Below, piece after piece: positions 47,102 through 56,498 of a stretch of 64,000 nt of DNA. Under the pieces are notes generated by a model. The model saw only the letters and a list, made by a program, of their open reading frames with translations. It ran no database searches and had not been told where the DNA came from. How positions within the stretch are numbered: the first letter of the stretch is position 1; each line of letters begins with the position of its first letter. Made by a program: the position numbers and the translations under genes. The stretch lies in NCBI RefSeq assembly GCF_000744705.1, contig NZ_JQML01000001.1:4846017-4910016 (forward strand). Direction: 5' to 3'. Source of the stretch: Streptacidiphilus albus JL83 (GTDB lineage Bacteria > Actinomycetota > Actinomycetes > Streptomycetales > Streptomycetaceae).

Positions 47102-48565
47102 TCACTGGCCGACGTAGGCCTCCATCATCTGCTTGGCGATCGGGGCGGCCAGCTCCTCACCGGACACGTCGCCGCGGGAGGTGTCGCTGGACTCGACGAC
47201 GACGGCCACGGCGATCTCCTTGCCCGCGCTGTTCTTGGCGTAGGAGACGAACCAGGCGTACGGGGTGTTGGCGTTGTTGGTGCCGTTCTGGGCGGTGCCG
47301 GTCTTGCCGCCGACGGTGACGCCGGGGATCTGCGCGGTGACCCCGGTGCCGTTCTGGACGACGTTGACCATCATCGTCTGGATCTCGGAGGCGACCTGCG
47401 GGGTGGTGGCCACCGAGAGCTGGGTCGGCTGGGTCGGGGTGCCGACCACGCTCTGGTCGCCGGCACGCACCTCGGAGACCAGGTACGGGGTCATCAGCAC
47501 GCCGTTGTTGCAGATGGCGGAGGCGACCATGGCCATCTGCAGCGGGGTGGCGGAGGTGTCGAACTGGCCGATCGACGACATCGCGGTCTGCGACTGGTTG
47601 ATGCCGGTGGCGAAGGTGCTGGGGTCGACCCGGACCGGGATGTACCGGGTGGCGTTGAAGCCGAACTTCTGGGCCTCCTGCGCCATCCGCGCGTCGCCCA
47701 CCTCGACGCCGAGCTTGCCGTAGACCGTGTTGCAGGAGTAGGTCAGGGCGGTGTTCAGCGTCGCGTTCGTGCAGGGGTCGCTGGCGCTCTCGTTCGGCAG
47801 CGAGATGTCGGTGCCCGGCAGCGGGTAGGGGTTCGGCGAGTCGGTCGGGGCGTTGATGTCGGTGACCAGGCCGGTCTCCAGCGCCGCCGCCGAGGTGATC
47901 AGCTTGAAGGTCGAGCCGGGCGGATAGGTCTGCCGCAGCGCCCGGTTCAGCATCGGGTTGCCGGGGGCGTTCAGCAGGCTGGTGTAGGTCGTCCCGCTGG
48001 TGTCGCCGCTGGCGAGCACGTTGGGGTCGTACGAGGGCGCGCTGACCAGGGCCAGGATCGCCCCGGTGGTCGGGTCCAGCGCCACCGCCGCGCCGATCTT
48101 CTTCTGCTGGGTCAGCGCGTTGTAGGCGGCGGCCTGCACCTTGGCGTCGATGGTGGTGACCACGTCGGCGCCCTGCTTCTGCTTGCCGGTGATCAGCGAC
48201 TCGAAGTTGTTGACGGCCAGGTCGGAGGCGGTCCCGTCGAGGTACTGCGACTCGACGCTCTCCAGCAGGCTGCTGCTGAAGATCGGCGAGGAGTAGCCGG
48301 TCACCGGGGCGTACAGCGGGCCGTTGGTGAACGACTCCCGGTACTTGAACTGGTTGCCGTTGACCAGCTGGCTCTTGGTGACGGCCTGTCCGCCGACGAT
48401 GATGCTGCCCCGGGGGTAGCTGTAGGCCTCGATCATGCCGCGCCGGTTGTTGGCGTTGTCGTTGAGCGAGGCGGCGTCGACGCCCTGCACCCAGTTGACC
48501 CGGATCATCAGGGCCAGGACCAGGACCAGGCAGAACACGGATACCCGGCGGATGGGCTTGTTCAC
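47102..48565 (-). CDS. pbpA: Class B penicillin-binding protein PbpA
   Basis: A 487-aa peptidoglycan transpeptidase with an N-terminal membrane anchor (VSVFCLVLVLALMIRVNWV). The penicillin-binding active site has S218-x-x-K221 in PPGSTFK, YSCN as the SxN motif and GGKTGTAQ as the KTG motif. It works with the SEDS glycosyltransferase encoded just upstream. GTG 48565. Confidence 0.96.
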   Translation of the reverse strand: MNKPIRRVSVFCLVLVLALMIRVNWVQGVDAASLNDNANNRRGMIEAYSYPRGSIIVGGQAVTKSQLVNGNQFKYRESFTNGPLYAPVTGYSSPIFSSSLLESVESQYLDGTASDLAVNNFESLITGKQKQGADVVTTIDAKVQAAAYNALTQQKKIGAAVALDPTTGAILALVSAPSYDPNVLASGDTSGTTYTSLLNAPGNPMLNRALRQTYPPGSTFKLITSAAALETGLVTDINAPTDSPNPYPLPGTDISLPNESASDPCTNATLNTALTYSCNTVYGKLGVEVGDARMAQEAQKFGFNATRYIPVRVDPSTFATGINQSQTAMSSIGQFDTSATPLQMAMVASAICNNGVLMTPYLVSEVRAGDQSVVGTPTQPTQLSVATTPQVASEIQTMMVNVVQNGTGVTAQIPGVTVGGKTGTAQNGTNNANTPYAWFVSYAKNSAGKEIAVAVVVESSDTSRGDVSGEELAAPIAKQMMEAYVGQ

Positions 48566-48677
48566 GGTCGGGTGACCCTTCTGGTGGCGTGCGGCACGAC
48601 GACTACCTGTCTACACGTTGTTCATGACGCCCGGCGGACCGAGGTCGGTTCTGGAGGGTCCGGCCGGGGCCGGACCC

Positions 48678-50072
48678 TCACACCGGGGCGGGCGCCGGGA
48701 CCGGCCGCCGGGAGACGTCGCTGATCTTCAGCAGTACTGCCACCAGGGCCCAGTTGGTGATGACGGAGGATCCGCCCTGGGCCATGAACGGCAGTGTCAT
48801 TCCAGTCAGTGGGATGGTACCTGTCACACCCCCGGCCACGATGAACACCTGCAGGGCGAACGCCCCGGACAGGCCCACCGCCAGCAGCTTCCCGAAGGGG
48901 TCGCGGGCCGCCAGTGCGGTCCGCAGCCCGCGCTCCGAGAGCAGCGCGTAGATCAGCAGCAGCGCCATCAGCCCGGCCAGGCCCAGTTCCTCGCCGATGG
49001 TGCCGAGGATGAAGTCGCTCTTCGCGGCGAAGCCGATCAGCCAGGAGTGGCCCTGACCGAGTCCGGTCCCGGTGACCCCGCCCGCGCCGAAGGCGAAAAG
49101 TGACTGCCCGAGCTGGCCGATCCCGCCGCCGGCCACCTCCTGGAGCGGGTGCAGCCAGGCCGTGATCCGGGCGGCGACATGGGGCTCGGTGCGGGCGACG
49201 GCCCAGAAGCCGAGCCCGGCCATGAGCAGCCCGAAGATGATCCAGCTGGTCCGCTCGGTGGCGACGAACAGCATGATCACGAAGATGCCGAAGAACAGCA
49301 GCGAGGTGCCGAGGTCGGTCTCGAAGACCAGGATCAGCAGGCTGAGCGCCCAGACCGCGACGATCGGCCCGAGGTCCCGGCCACGCGGCAGGTAGAGGCC
49401 GAGGAAGCGGCGGCTGGCCAGGGCCAGGGCGTCCCGCTTCATCATCAGGAAGCCGGAGAAGAACACCGGCAGGATGATCTTCACGAACTCGCCCGGCTGG
49501 ATCGAGAAGCCCCAGACGTGGATCCAGATCTTCGCGCCGAAGTCCGAGGCGCGGTCCGGCATGAAGGCCGGGATCGCCAGCAGCACCAGCGCCGCCAGCC
49601 CGGCCAGGTAGGTGTAGCGCTGGAGGAACCGGTGGTCCTTCAGGAACACCATCACCCCGATGAACAGCGCGATCCCCAGGCCCGACCAGACCAGCTGGTT
49701 CTGCGCCGCGGGATAGTTCGGGTGCAGCTCCCTGGCCTTGTCGAGGCGCCAGATGAAGACCAGGCCGAGCCCGTTGAGCAGGGCCGCCAGCGGCAGCATC
49801 AGCGGGTCGGCGTAGGGGGCGAAGCGGCGCACGGCGAGGTGCGCGCAGAGCGCGAAGGCGCCCATGCCGAGCCCGTAGCGGAGCATTCCCTCCGGCACCC
49901 TGGCGTCCATCGACAGGCCGGTGTTCGCGTAGGCCAGCACCGGCACCAGGACCGCGAAGAGCAGCAGCGACAGCTCGGTGTTCCGGCGCTGCGGACTGCC
50001 CTGCGGCGCGGCCGTCACCGCCGCCGGGGCGTGCAACCGCCCGGCGCTCGGTCGCAGCCCGGGGAAGCTCAA
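48678..50072 (-). CDS. ftsW: FtsW/RodA/SpoVE family (SEDS) peptidoglycan polymerase
   Basis: A 464-aa membrane protein with 10 or more helices that polymerises lipid II into glycan strands. Conserved SEDS residues appear in FSIQPGEFVKIILPVF, VFETDLGTSLL and the ending GMTLPFMAQGGSSVITNW. The start is uncertain: TTG 50072 lies one base after the PP2C stop, but GTG 50018 (VTAAPQGSPQ) is also possible and closer to the conserved region. Partner of the PbpA encoded downstream. Confidence 0.93.
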   Translation of the reverse strand: MSFPGLRPSAGRLHAPAAVTAAPQGSPQRRNTELSLLLFAVLVPVLAYANTGLSMDARVPEGMLRYGLGMGAFALCAHLAVRRFAPYADPLMLPLAALLNGLGLVFIWRLDKARELHPNYPAAQNQLVWSGLGIALFIGVMVFLKDHRFLQRYTYLAGLAALVLLAIPAFMPDRASDFGAKIWIHVWGFSIQPGEFVKIILPVFFSGFLMMKRDALALASRRFLGLYLPRGRDLGPIVAVWALSLLILVFETDLGTSLLFFGIFVIMLFVATERTSWIIFGLLMAGLGFWAVARTEPHVAARITAWLHPLQEVAGGGIGQLGQSLFAFGAGGVTGTGLGQGHSWLIGFAAKSDFILGTIGEELGLAGLMALLLIYALLSERGLRTALAARDPFGKLLAVGLSGAFALQVFIVAGGVTGTIPLTGMTLPFMAQGGSSVITNWALVAVLLKISDVSRRPVPAPAPV

Positions 50073-50073
50073 G

Positions 50074-51630
50074 TCAGGAGGTGGTGCACAGCTGCGCCAA
50101 CTGCTGCTGTTGCGGGGTCAGGGAGACGGACGGGGAGGGCGTGACGGAGGTCTTGGTGTCCGGGGTGGTCTTGGGGGCGGTCTTCCCGGACTTGTCCCCG
50201 CTCGGGCTCGGCGTGGGGGTGGGCGTCGGCGCGGCCGGGGTGCTGGGGGCGGTCGCCAGCTGTCGGCAGACCGCGGCCTGGCTCTGCAGCTGGGTGACCG
50301 TGCCGTCGGCGGCCTTCAGGCTGCTGGCGCTGATGGTGTTCTTGACCGAGGTCTGCTGGTAGGACGGCAGGTACGTCAGCTGGACGTCCGGGTAGTCCTT
50401 GTAGACCGTGGCCAGGTTGATCCCGGCCAGCTTCTGGTGGACGCCCTGGTAGACCGCGACATGGTCGCCGTCGGCGCCGACGAAGTACTGGGTCCGGGTC
50501 CACTGGTAGCCGCCGTAGGCGCCGCCGCCGACCAGGACCAGCACGGTCAGCAGGATCAGCGAGGGGGCCAGCCAGCCGCGCTTGCGGGGGCTCCGCTGCC
50601 GGCGCCGGCTGCGTCGGCCGCCGTCCTCCTCGGGGTCCCCGTCCGGGTCGGCGTAGTCGCCCTCGCCCTCGTAGGCGTCCGCGTAGGACTCGTCGTAGTC
50701 CTCGCCCTGGAAGTCGCCTTCGTCGTAGCCGTCCCCGTTGGCCCCGCCGTAGCCGGCGTCGGCCGGCGGTCGCGGCCGGCCCAGCGAGGCGGCGCGGGCG
50801 GCCGGGGTGTTCGCCATGGTGTGGTGGCTGATCGTGGGCGGACCGTCGGCGACCGCGCCGACGACCATCGGGGCGCTGCTGAACTGGAGCGACGGGAGGT
50901 CGCCCTCGGCCACGTCGAGCACGTCCGCGACCACGCAGGTGATGTTGTCCGGGCCGCCGCCGCGCAGGGCGAGCTGGATCAGCTCGGCGATGGTCTGCTC
51001 GGGCGCGTAGTAGCTGCCGAGCGTCTCCTCCAGGGTCTGGTGGCTGACCACCCCTGACAGGCCGTCGGAGCAGATCAGGTAGCGGTCGCCGGCCCGGACC
51101 TCACGGATCGACAGGTCGGACTCGACCTCGCCCGTGCCCATCAGCGCCCGCATGATCAGCGAGCGCTGCGGGTGGGTGCTGGCCTCCTCCTCGGTGATCC
51201 GGCCCTCGTCGACCAGCCGCTGCACCCAGGTGTGGTCCTGGGTGATCTGGCTGAGCGAGCCGTCGCGCAGCAGGTAGGCGCGGGAGTCGCCGATGTGGAT
51301 CAGTCCGGCCCGCTGCCCGTCCCAGAGCAGGGCGGTGAGCGTGGTGCCCATGCCCTCCAGCGACGGGTCGTTCTCCACCAGCAGCCGCAGCCGCTCGTTG
51401 GCGCGTTCTGCGGCCTGGCTCAGTGCCGTCAGCGGATCGGCGTCGGGGGTGGTCTCGTCCAGTTCGACCATGGTGGACAGGACCTCGGCCGAGGCGACCT
51501 CCCCAGCGGCCTGGCCGCCCATGCCGTCGGCGACGGCGAGCAGCCGCGGACCGGCGTAGCCGGAGTCCTCGTTGCCCTCCCGGATCATCCCCTTGTGCGA
51601 CCCGGCGGCGAAGCGCAGCACGAGGCTCAT
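50074..51630 (-). CDS. PP2C-type Ser/Thr phosphatase (PstP type)
   Basis: The product is 518 aa from ATG 51630. The N-terminal PP2C domain (1-235) has GMIREGNEDSG, LLAVADGMGGQAAGE, HIGDSRAYLLRDG and the metal motif GGGPDNITCVVAD. A highly acidic Gly/Asp/Glu/Tyr-rich linker and a basic stretch precede a membrane helix at about 347-368, so it is anchored in the membrane. The outer part is a QQxQ-type tail with many Thr/Pro/Ser repeats (TPTPTPSPS). It dephosphorylates PknB and its substrates in related bacteria; the reading frame upstream of 51630 is not used. Confidence 0.92.
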   Translation of the reverse strand: MSLVLRFAAGSHKGMIREGNEDSGYAGPRLLAVADGMGGQAAGEVASAEVLSTMVELDETTPDADPLTALSQAAERANERLRLLVENDPSLEGMGTTLTALLWDGQRAGLIHIGDSRAYLLRDGSLSQITQDHTWVQRLVDEGRITEEEASTHPQRSLIMRALMGTGEVESDLSIREVRAGDRYLICSDGLSGVVSHQTLEETLGSYYAPEQTIAELIQLALRGGGPDNITCVVADVLDVAEGDLPSLQFSSAPMVVGAVADGPPTISHHTMANTPAARAASLGRPRPPADAGYGGANGDGYDEGDFQGEDYDESYADAYEGEGDYADPDGDPEEDGGRRSRRRQRSPRKRGWLAPSLILLTVLVLVGGGAYGGYQWTRTQYFVGADGDHVAVYQGVHQKLAGINLATVYKDYPDVQLTYLPSYQQTSVKNTISASSLKAADGTVTQLQSQAAVCRQLATAPSTPAAPTPTPTPSPSGDKSGKTAPKTTPDTKTSVTPSPSVSLTPQQQQLAQLCTTS

Positions 51631-51809
51631 GTGCCGTCCGCCCCCTTCCCTCGGTCCCCTGCGCGATGCCCCGGTGCAGCGTGCGTTGATGCATCGTACG
51701 GTGCGCGTCCGGTGCGGACCGGTCCCGGGTGCGCCCGGTCGCGCCCACCGGGCGTCGCCGGCCGGGGACTTCGCGACCCGGTGGCGTGGTGCCCATGCCT
51801 CATGCGTGA

Positions 51810-52355
51810 CTACTTCCGCAGCTCGATGACGGTCCTGCCGATGCGGATGGCCACTCCCGGCTGGAGCGGAGTGGGGCTGGTCAGCCGGGTCCGGTCCAGG
51901 TAGGTGCCATTCGTGGAGTTGAGGTCCTCGACGATCCACTGACCGCTCTGGTCCGGGTAGATCCTGGCATGGCGGGAGGACGCGTAGTCGTCGTCGAGGA
52001 CGATCGTCGAGTCGTGGGCCCGGCCGAGCGTGATCGTCTGACCGGCCAGCGCCACCGTGGTCCCGGCCAGGGAGCCCTGGGTGACCACCAGGTGGGTGGG
52101 TCCGCTGCGGCGCGCACGGCCGCCGTCCTGGCCCTGGGGCCGGCGTCCCTGCTGCTGCGGGGGCGCGGGCTGCTGACGGCCGGTGGGGGCGCCCGTCGCG
52201 GTCGGGGTGGACCGGCGGCCGGTGGCGGTGGCGGTGCGCTGGGTCGCCTTCGAGCCGTACAGGTCGCTCCTGATGACCTGTACGGCGACGATCACGAACA
52301 GCCACAGCACGGCGAGGAAGCCCAGCCGCATCACCGTGAGGGTCAGGTCTGACAT
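51810..52355 (-). CDS. fhaB: FHA domain protein FhaB (FipA-like)
   Basis: A 181-aa protein. An N-terminal membrane helix (LTLTVMRLGFLAVLWLFVIV) is followed by a Gln/Pro/Thr-rich linker and a C-terminal FHA domain, the phosphothreonine reader. Conserved FHA residues: TITLGRAHDSTIVLDDDYAS, SSRHARI and DLNSTNGTYLDR. It sits between fhaA and the phosphatase and probably recruits phosphorylated partners, such as the cell-division machinery. Confidence 0.94.
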   Translation of the reverse strand: MSDLTLTVMRLGFLAVLWLFVIVAVQVIRSDLYGSKATQRTATATGRRSTPTATGAPTGRQQPAPPQQQGRRPQGQDGGRARRSGPTHLVVTQGSLAGTTVALAGQTITLGRAHDSTIVLDDDYASSRHARIYPDQSGQWIVEDLNSTNGTYLDRTRLTSPTPLQPGVAIRIGRTVIELRK

Positions 52356-52365
52356 GTGCCCCGCG

Positions 52366-53295
52366 TCACCCTTCGGTTTGTCTGAAGACGATGGTGGTGC
52401 TGCCGAGGACGATACGAGAACCGTCGCGGAGCGTGGCGCGCTGGGTGTGCTGACCGTCCACGATGATGCCGTTGGTCGAGCCCAGGTCCATCACGACGGA
52501 GGGCGTGCCCATCCGGATCTCGGCGTGCTTGCGGGAGACCCCGGGGTCGTCGACCCGGACGTCGGCCTCGGTGCTGCGGCCGAGGACCACGGCCGGGGTG
52601 GTCACCTGGTGCCGGGCGCCGTTCATCTCCAGCCAGCGGCGGACCGGCGCTGCGCCGGGCGGCGGGGGGTAGGCGGTGCCGGGCAGCTGGCGGACGTTGT
52701 TCTCGGCCGGCGGCTCGTACGCGGGGCGGGGCTCGTAGCCGCCGGGCTGCTGGTCGTACCCGCCCGGCTTGACGGCGGGGAAGGCCGGCGCGGTCGGCGC
52801 GCTGGGCACGTTCGGCGGCAGTGGCGGCATCGGCGGCTGCCAGGCCTCGGCCTGGCGCCCGCCGTACTGCGGCTGCGGCGGCATCTGCTGCTGGGCGTAC
52901 GGGTCGGCGGCGGGCGCGGCCTCGTTGGCCTCGATCCGGCTGCGGACCCGGTAGAGACCGGTGTCGAGGTCCTCGCCCTGCTCCAGGGCGACCTTGAGCG
53001 GGCCCATGAACGAGTAGCGCTGAGCCTGGGCGTACTCGCGGACCATCCCCGCGAGCTCTCCGCCGAGCTGGCCGGCGTACGGGCTGAGGCGCTCGTAGTC
53101 GTGGGTGCTGAGTTCCACGATGAAGTCGTTGGGCACGACGGTCCGGTCGCGGTTCCAGATGCTGGCGTTGTTGTCGCACTCGCGCTGCAGGGCGCCGGCG
53201 ATCTCAACGGGCTGCACTTCGGACTTGAACACCTTGGCGAAGGCTCCGTTGACGATTCCCTCGAGTCGCTGCTCGAACTTCTTCAGGGCTCCCAC
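52366..53295 (-). CDS. fhaA: FHA domain protein FhaA (DUF3662)
   Basis: A 309-aa soluble protein. DUF3662 domain at the N-terminus (GALKKFEQRLEGIVNGAFAK), a Pro/Gln/Tyr-rich middle, and an FHA domain at the C-terminus (VLGRSTEADVRVDDPGVSRK and DLGSTNGIIVDG). In mycobacteria, FhaA binds phosphorylated MviN-type proteins to control peptidoglycan synthesis. GTG 53295 is the likely start. First gene of the minus-strand operon. Confidence 0.94.
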   Translation of the reverse strand: MGALKKFEQRLEGIVNGAFAKVFKSEVQPVEIAGALQRECDNNASIWNRDRTVVPNDFIVELSTHDYERLSPYAGQLGGELAGMVREYAQAQRYSFMGPLKVALEQGEDLDTGLYRVRSRIEANEAAPAADPYAQQQMPPQPQYGGRQAEAWQPPMPPLPPNVPSAPTAPAFPAVKPGGYDQQPGGYEPRPAYEPPAENNVRQLPGTAYPPPPGAAPVRRWLEMNGARHQVTTPAVVLGRSTEADVRVDDPGVSRKHAEIRMGTPSVVMDLGSTNGIIVDGQHTQRATLRDGSRIVLGSTTIVFRQTEG

Positions 53296-53786
53296 GGGGC
53301 ACCCCCTTCCGTCTGGCGTTCGGTACGTTTCGCGCTGGTGGTGCGCGGGTGGCTGTCGGCCTTCCTTATCTGATCGTATCTACGCTGCGGGTCCTTGTGC
53401 GGTTCCTTCGTGCCGGTCGGGTGGCGACGTGTGTCCGGACACACTGTCACCGAGGGCGTCCCGGCCCGGGACGCTCGGCGGCCGTCGACCGCACCGTCAG
53501 GAAGGATGCCATCACCGGAGGGGTACCGGGTAGGGATCGGATGCCCCGGCGGACTCGTACCCGGTGCCGGGCGTGGTCATCCGCCGATCACCCGTTCGGC
53601 TCGTCGGCGGGGCCCGGCCGGGGTTCCGGCTCCGGGTCGGGGGCGGGCCTGGACACCCCTTCCGACGTGCTAGTGTTCTTCTTGTCGCAAGGCGCTACGG
53701 CAGCGAAACGGCAGCTCGGAGGACCGGGAAACAACCGGTTTGAAGACGCCGGTGGAACTTCGGTAGAGTCGACGACATCACTCAAT
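53296..53786. promoter_or_regulatory. fhaA / tRNA-Leu intergenic region
   Basis: A 491-bp region without a supportable gene. Short reading frames in it have no ribosome sites or conserved character. It must hold the divergent promoters for the fhaA operon and for tRNA-Leu (the GTGCTAGTGTTC stretch at about 53668 is a possible tRNA promoter region). Confidence 0.4.
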
Positions 53787-53869
53787 GCGCGAGTGGCGGA
53801 ATGGCAGACGCGCTGGCTTCAGGTGCCAGTGTCCGAAAGGGCGTGGGGGTTCAAATCCCCCCTCGCGCA
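53787..53869 (+). tRNA. tRNA-Leu (CAG)
   Basis: An 83-nt class II tRNA: acceptor GCGCGAG / CTCGCGC, D-arm, anticodon CAG at 53820-53822, long variable arm (TGTCCGAAAGGGCGT), T-arm GGGGGTTCAAATCCCCC, discriminator A. No CCA encoded. Confidence 0.96.
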
Positions 53870-53875
53870 CAGCTG

Positions 53876-53917
53876 AGGCGCCTCTGGCAGAGACGAAAGT
53901 CACTGCCGGGGGCGCCT
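53876..53917 (+). terminator. Hairpin terminator after tRNA-Leu
   Basis: AGGCGCC (53876-53882) with GGCGCCT (53911-53917), inner GGCAG / CTGCC pair, then TTTCTTGTTG. Confidence 0.78.
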
Positions 53918-54027
53918 TTCTTGTTGTGCCGAACCGCTGTGCCGCAGCGTTGCCCGCGGCGGCGGGCGCGCGGCGGGCCCAGACTGGGAGGAGGGGACTC
54001 CGAACCCAGTGAGGAGGCCGGTCCGCC

Positions 54028-54444
54028 ATGACGGACACCACAGCGGCGGCTGCCCCGCCGCCGCAGGTATGGCCCGTGCTCCGCGCCCGTGACGCCCGGG
54101 CGCTGATCCGTTTCCTGGTCGACGCCTTCGGCTTCGAGGAGACCGTCGTCTACGGCGAGGGCGACCGGGTCGACCACGCCGAGCTCGGCTGGCCGCCGGG
54201 CGGCGGGGTGATGCTGGGCTCGGTCCCCGAGGTCGGGTCACCGACCACCGAACCCGGGACCTTCGCCGCCTATGTGGTCACCGACGAGCCGGACGCCCTG
54301 TGCGCCCGGGCCCGGGCGGCCGGCGCCCGGATCACCACCGAGCCGCACGACACCGACTACGGCTCGCGCGACTTCGCCGCCGCCGACCCGGAGGGCAACC
54401 GCTGGTCCTTCGGGACCTACCGGGGTGCCACGGGCGGCGGCTGA
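54028..54444 (+). CDS. VOC (glyoxalase/bleomycin resistance) family protein
   Basis: A 138-aa single-domain VOC protein with two beta-alpha-beta-beta-beta modules. The N-terminal half has VLRARDARALIRFLVDAFGF, and the C-terminal half ends FAAADPEGNRWSFGTYRG. GGAGG precedes ATG 54028. Members bind metal and act as isomerases, dioxygenases or drug-binding proteins; the substrate here is unknown. Confidence 0.85.
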   Translation: MTDTTAAAAPPPQVWPVLRARDARALIRFLVDAFGFEETVVYGEGDRVDHAELGWPPGGGVMLGSVPEVGSPTTEPGTFAAYVVTDEPDALCARARAAGARITTEPHDTDYGSRDFAAADPEGNRWSFGTYRGATGGG

Positions 54445-54451
54445 CCGGCGC

Positions 54452-55345
54452 TCAGGCCGGTGCGCGGCGGCTCAGCCGGGCGCCGTTGGCGAGGACGGCG
54501 TCCACCAGCGCGCGGGCCGGTTCGCTGTCCGCGCCCCGGCCGCCGGTCAGCACGAAGTCGGTGCTGCCGAGATCGGGCAGGCCGGCGTCGGCGGGCAGTG
54601 GGCGCAGCCCCGGCGGGATCAGGCTGAGGGAGTGCGCGACCACGCCGATCCCGGCCCGGGCGGCGGCGATCATGCCGCTGAGCCCGCTGGCCGTGCAGGT
54701 GATCCGCCAGGGGCGGGCGGCCCGGTCCAGGGCCGCCAGCGCCCGGGCCCGGGTGACGCTCGGCGGCGGGTAGACGATCAGCGGCAGCGCCCCGCCCTCG
54801 TCCGGGTCGGCGCGGAAGTCCTCTCCGGCGGCCCAGACCAGCCGGTCCCGCCAGACCGTCCGGTTGCTCCACAGGGTCCGTCCGCCGCCGGTCCCGCCGG
54901 CCACCCGCTTGCCGAGCACCAGGTCCAGCGTGCCCTCGGCGAGCTGCTCGTTGAGCACCCCGGTCAGACCGACCGTCAGTTGCAGGTCGACCTGCGGATG
55001 GCTGTGCCGGAAGGTGCGCAGCACCTGCGGCAGCTCGGTGACGGCGAAGTCCTCGGAAACGCCGAACCGCAGCCGTCCGCTGACCCGGGGCCCGGCGAAA
55101 TAGGCGGTGGCGCGTTCGTGGGCGTCGAGGATGGAGCGGGCGAAGCCGAGCATGGTCTCGCCCTCGCCGGTGAGTTCGACGCTGTGGGTGTCGCGGAGGA
55201 ACAGCTGCCGGTCGGCGGCCCGTTCCAACCGCTGGACGTGCTGGCTGACGGTGGACTGCTGGAGTCCGAGCCGTCGGCCGGCGGCGGTGAAGCCGCCGGT
55301 CTCGGCGACGGCGAGGAAGGAGCGGAGCAGTACCGGATCGAACAT
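54452..55345 (-). CDS. LysR family transcriptional regulator
   Basis: The product is 297 aa. The N-terminal HTH reads LLRSFLAVAETGGFTAAGRR, followed by LGLQQSTVSQHVQRLE, and the periplasmic-binding-like sensor domain covers about 90-290. It is convergent with the VOC gene (8 bp apart) and divergent from the SBF transporter (78 bp apart), which it probably controls. The ATG 55345 start is unambiguous. Confidence 0.93.
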   Translation of the reverse strand: MFDPVLLRSFLAVAETGGFTAAGRRLGLQQSTVSQHVQRLERAADRQLFLRDTHSVELTGEGETMLGFARSILDAHERATAYFAGPRVSGRLRFGVSEDFAVTELPQVLRTFRHSHPQVDLQLTVGLTGVLNEQLAEGTLDLVLGKRVAGGTGGGRTLWSNRTVWRDRLVWAAGEDFRADPDEGGALPLIVYPPPSVTRARALAALDRAARPWRITCTASGLSGMIAAARAGIGVVAHSLSLIPPGLRPLPADAGLPDLGSTDFVLTGGRGADSEPARALVDAVLANGARLSRRAPA

Positions 55346-55423
55346 CCGACCATCATAGAACGTGATGGCAGTGAGTGCTGTGAGTCGCTTTCGCCATGGA
55401 CGGGCGGGTGTCAGGGTGGAGCC

Positions 55424-56461
55424 ATGACCCTGCCCCGCCGTTGGCCGCTCGACCCGTTCATCACCTCCCTGCTGCTCACCGTGGGCCTGGCGGCGCTGCT
55501 CCCGGCCCGGGGCCCGGCCGCCCGGGGCGTCTCCGACCTGGGGGTGTTCGCGGTCGGTCTGTTGTTCTTCCTCTACGGCGCCCGGCTGTCCACCCAGGAG
55601 GCCTGGCAGGGGATGAAGCAGTGGCGGCTGCACGGGACGGTACTGCTGGCCACGTTCGCGGTGTTCCCCCTGCTGGGGCTGGCGCTCCGGGTGGTGGAGC
55701 CGGCACTGCTGAGCGCACAGCTCTACCAGGGCGTGCTGTTCCTCTGCCTGCTGCCGTCGACGGTGCAGTCGTCGATCGCCTTCACCTCGATCGCCCGGGG
55801 CAATGTCGCGGCGGCCGTCTGTGCGGCGACCTTCTCCAGCCTGGCGGGCATCGTGGTGACCCCGGTGCTCGCGGCACTGCTGCTCAGCACCGACGGCGGG
55901 GGGATCTCCGGCCGGGCGATGCTGGACATCGTGCTGCAGCTGCTGGTGCCGTTCCTGGCCGGGCAGCTGCTGCGCCGCTGGATCGCCGGGTGGATGGGAC
56001 GGCACCGGAAGTCGCTGGGCCTGGTGGACCGGGGGTCGATCCTGATCGTCGTCTACGGGGCGTTCAGCGCGGGCGTGGTCGGCGGGATCTGGGGGCGGCT
56101 GTCGCCCGTCTCCCTGGCGGTGCTGCTGCTGGTGGACGCGGTGCTGCTGGCGGTGGTGCTGGGGGCGACCGGCCTGGGCGCGCGCTGGCTGGGCTTCAGC
56201 CGCGGCGACCGGATCACCATCGTCTTCTGCGGCTCGAAGAAGAGTCTGGCCAGCGGGGTGCCGATGGCCTCGGTGCTGTTCCCGGGGCCGACGGTGGGGA
56301 TGATGGTGCTCCCGCTGATGCTGTTCCACCAGATCCAGCTGATGACCTGCGCGGTGCTGGCCCGCCGCTGGGGCGCGGCGGCGGCCTCCGGCTCGGTGGA
56401 GGTGACCCGTTCGACCCCGGCCGGGTCGTCGGCGGTGGCCGGTGCGGAGGTCGGGGCTTGA
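55424..56461 (+). CDS. Bile acid:sodium symporter family protein (SBF-like)
   Basis: A 345-aa membrane protein with about 10 helices, of the SBF_like type. Family segments: FAVGLLFFLYGARLSTQEAW, LCLLPSTVQSSIAFTSIARGN (crossover), and VFCGSKKSLASGVPMASVLF. ATG 55424 follows GGTGGAG. Divergent from LysR, suggesting regulated uptake or export of an organic anion. Confidence 0.9.
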   Translation: MTLPRRWPLDPFITSLLLTVGLAALLPARGPAARGVSDLGVFAVGLLFFLYGARLSTQEAWQGMKQWRLHGTVLLATFAVFPLLGLALRVVEPALLSAQLYQGVLFLCLLPSTVQSSIAFTSIARGNVAAAVCAATFSSLAGIVVTPVLAALLLSTDGGGISGRAMLDIVLQLLVPFLAGQLLRRWIAGWMGRHRKSLGLVDRGSILIVVYGAFSAGVVGGIWGRLSPVSLAVLLLVDAVLLAVVLGATGLGARWLGFSRGDRITIVFCGSKKSLASGVPMASVLFPGPTVGMMVLPLMLFHQIQLMTCAVLARRWGAAAASGSVEVTRSTPAGSSAVAGAEVGA

Positions 56462-56498
56462 CCCTGACACGGTGTGAGGGCCTGAAGTAGGGAGGGTC

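Noticed and set aside
50074..52305. 743-aa extension of the PP2C gene through fhaB
   Set aside because: The extra N-terminus is an out-of-frame translation of fhaB; ATG 51630 gives the conserved PP2C start.
54272..55423. In-frame upstream extension of the SBF transporter to 54272
   Set aside because: It would run antisense through the LysR gene; the conserved protein begins at 55424 with its own ribosome site.
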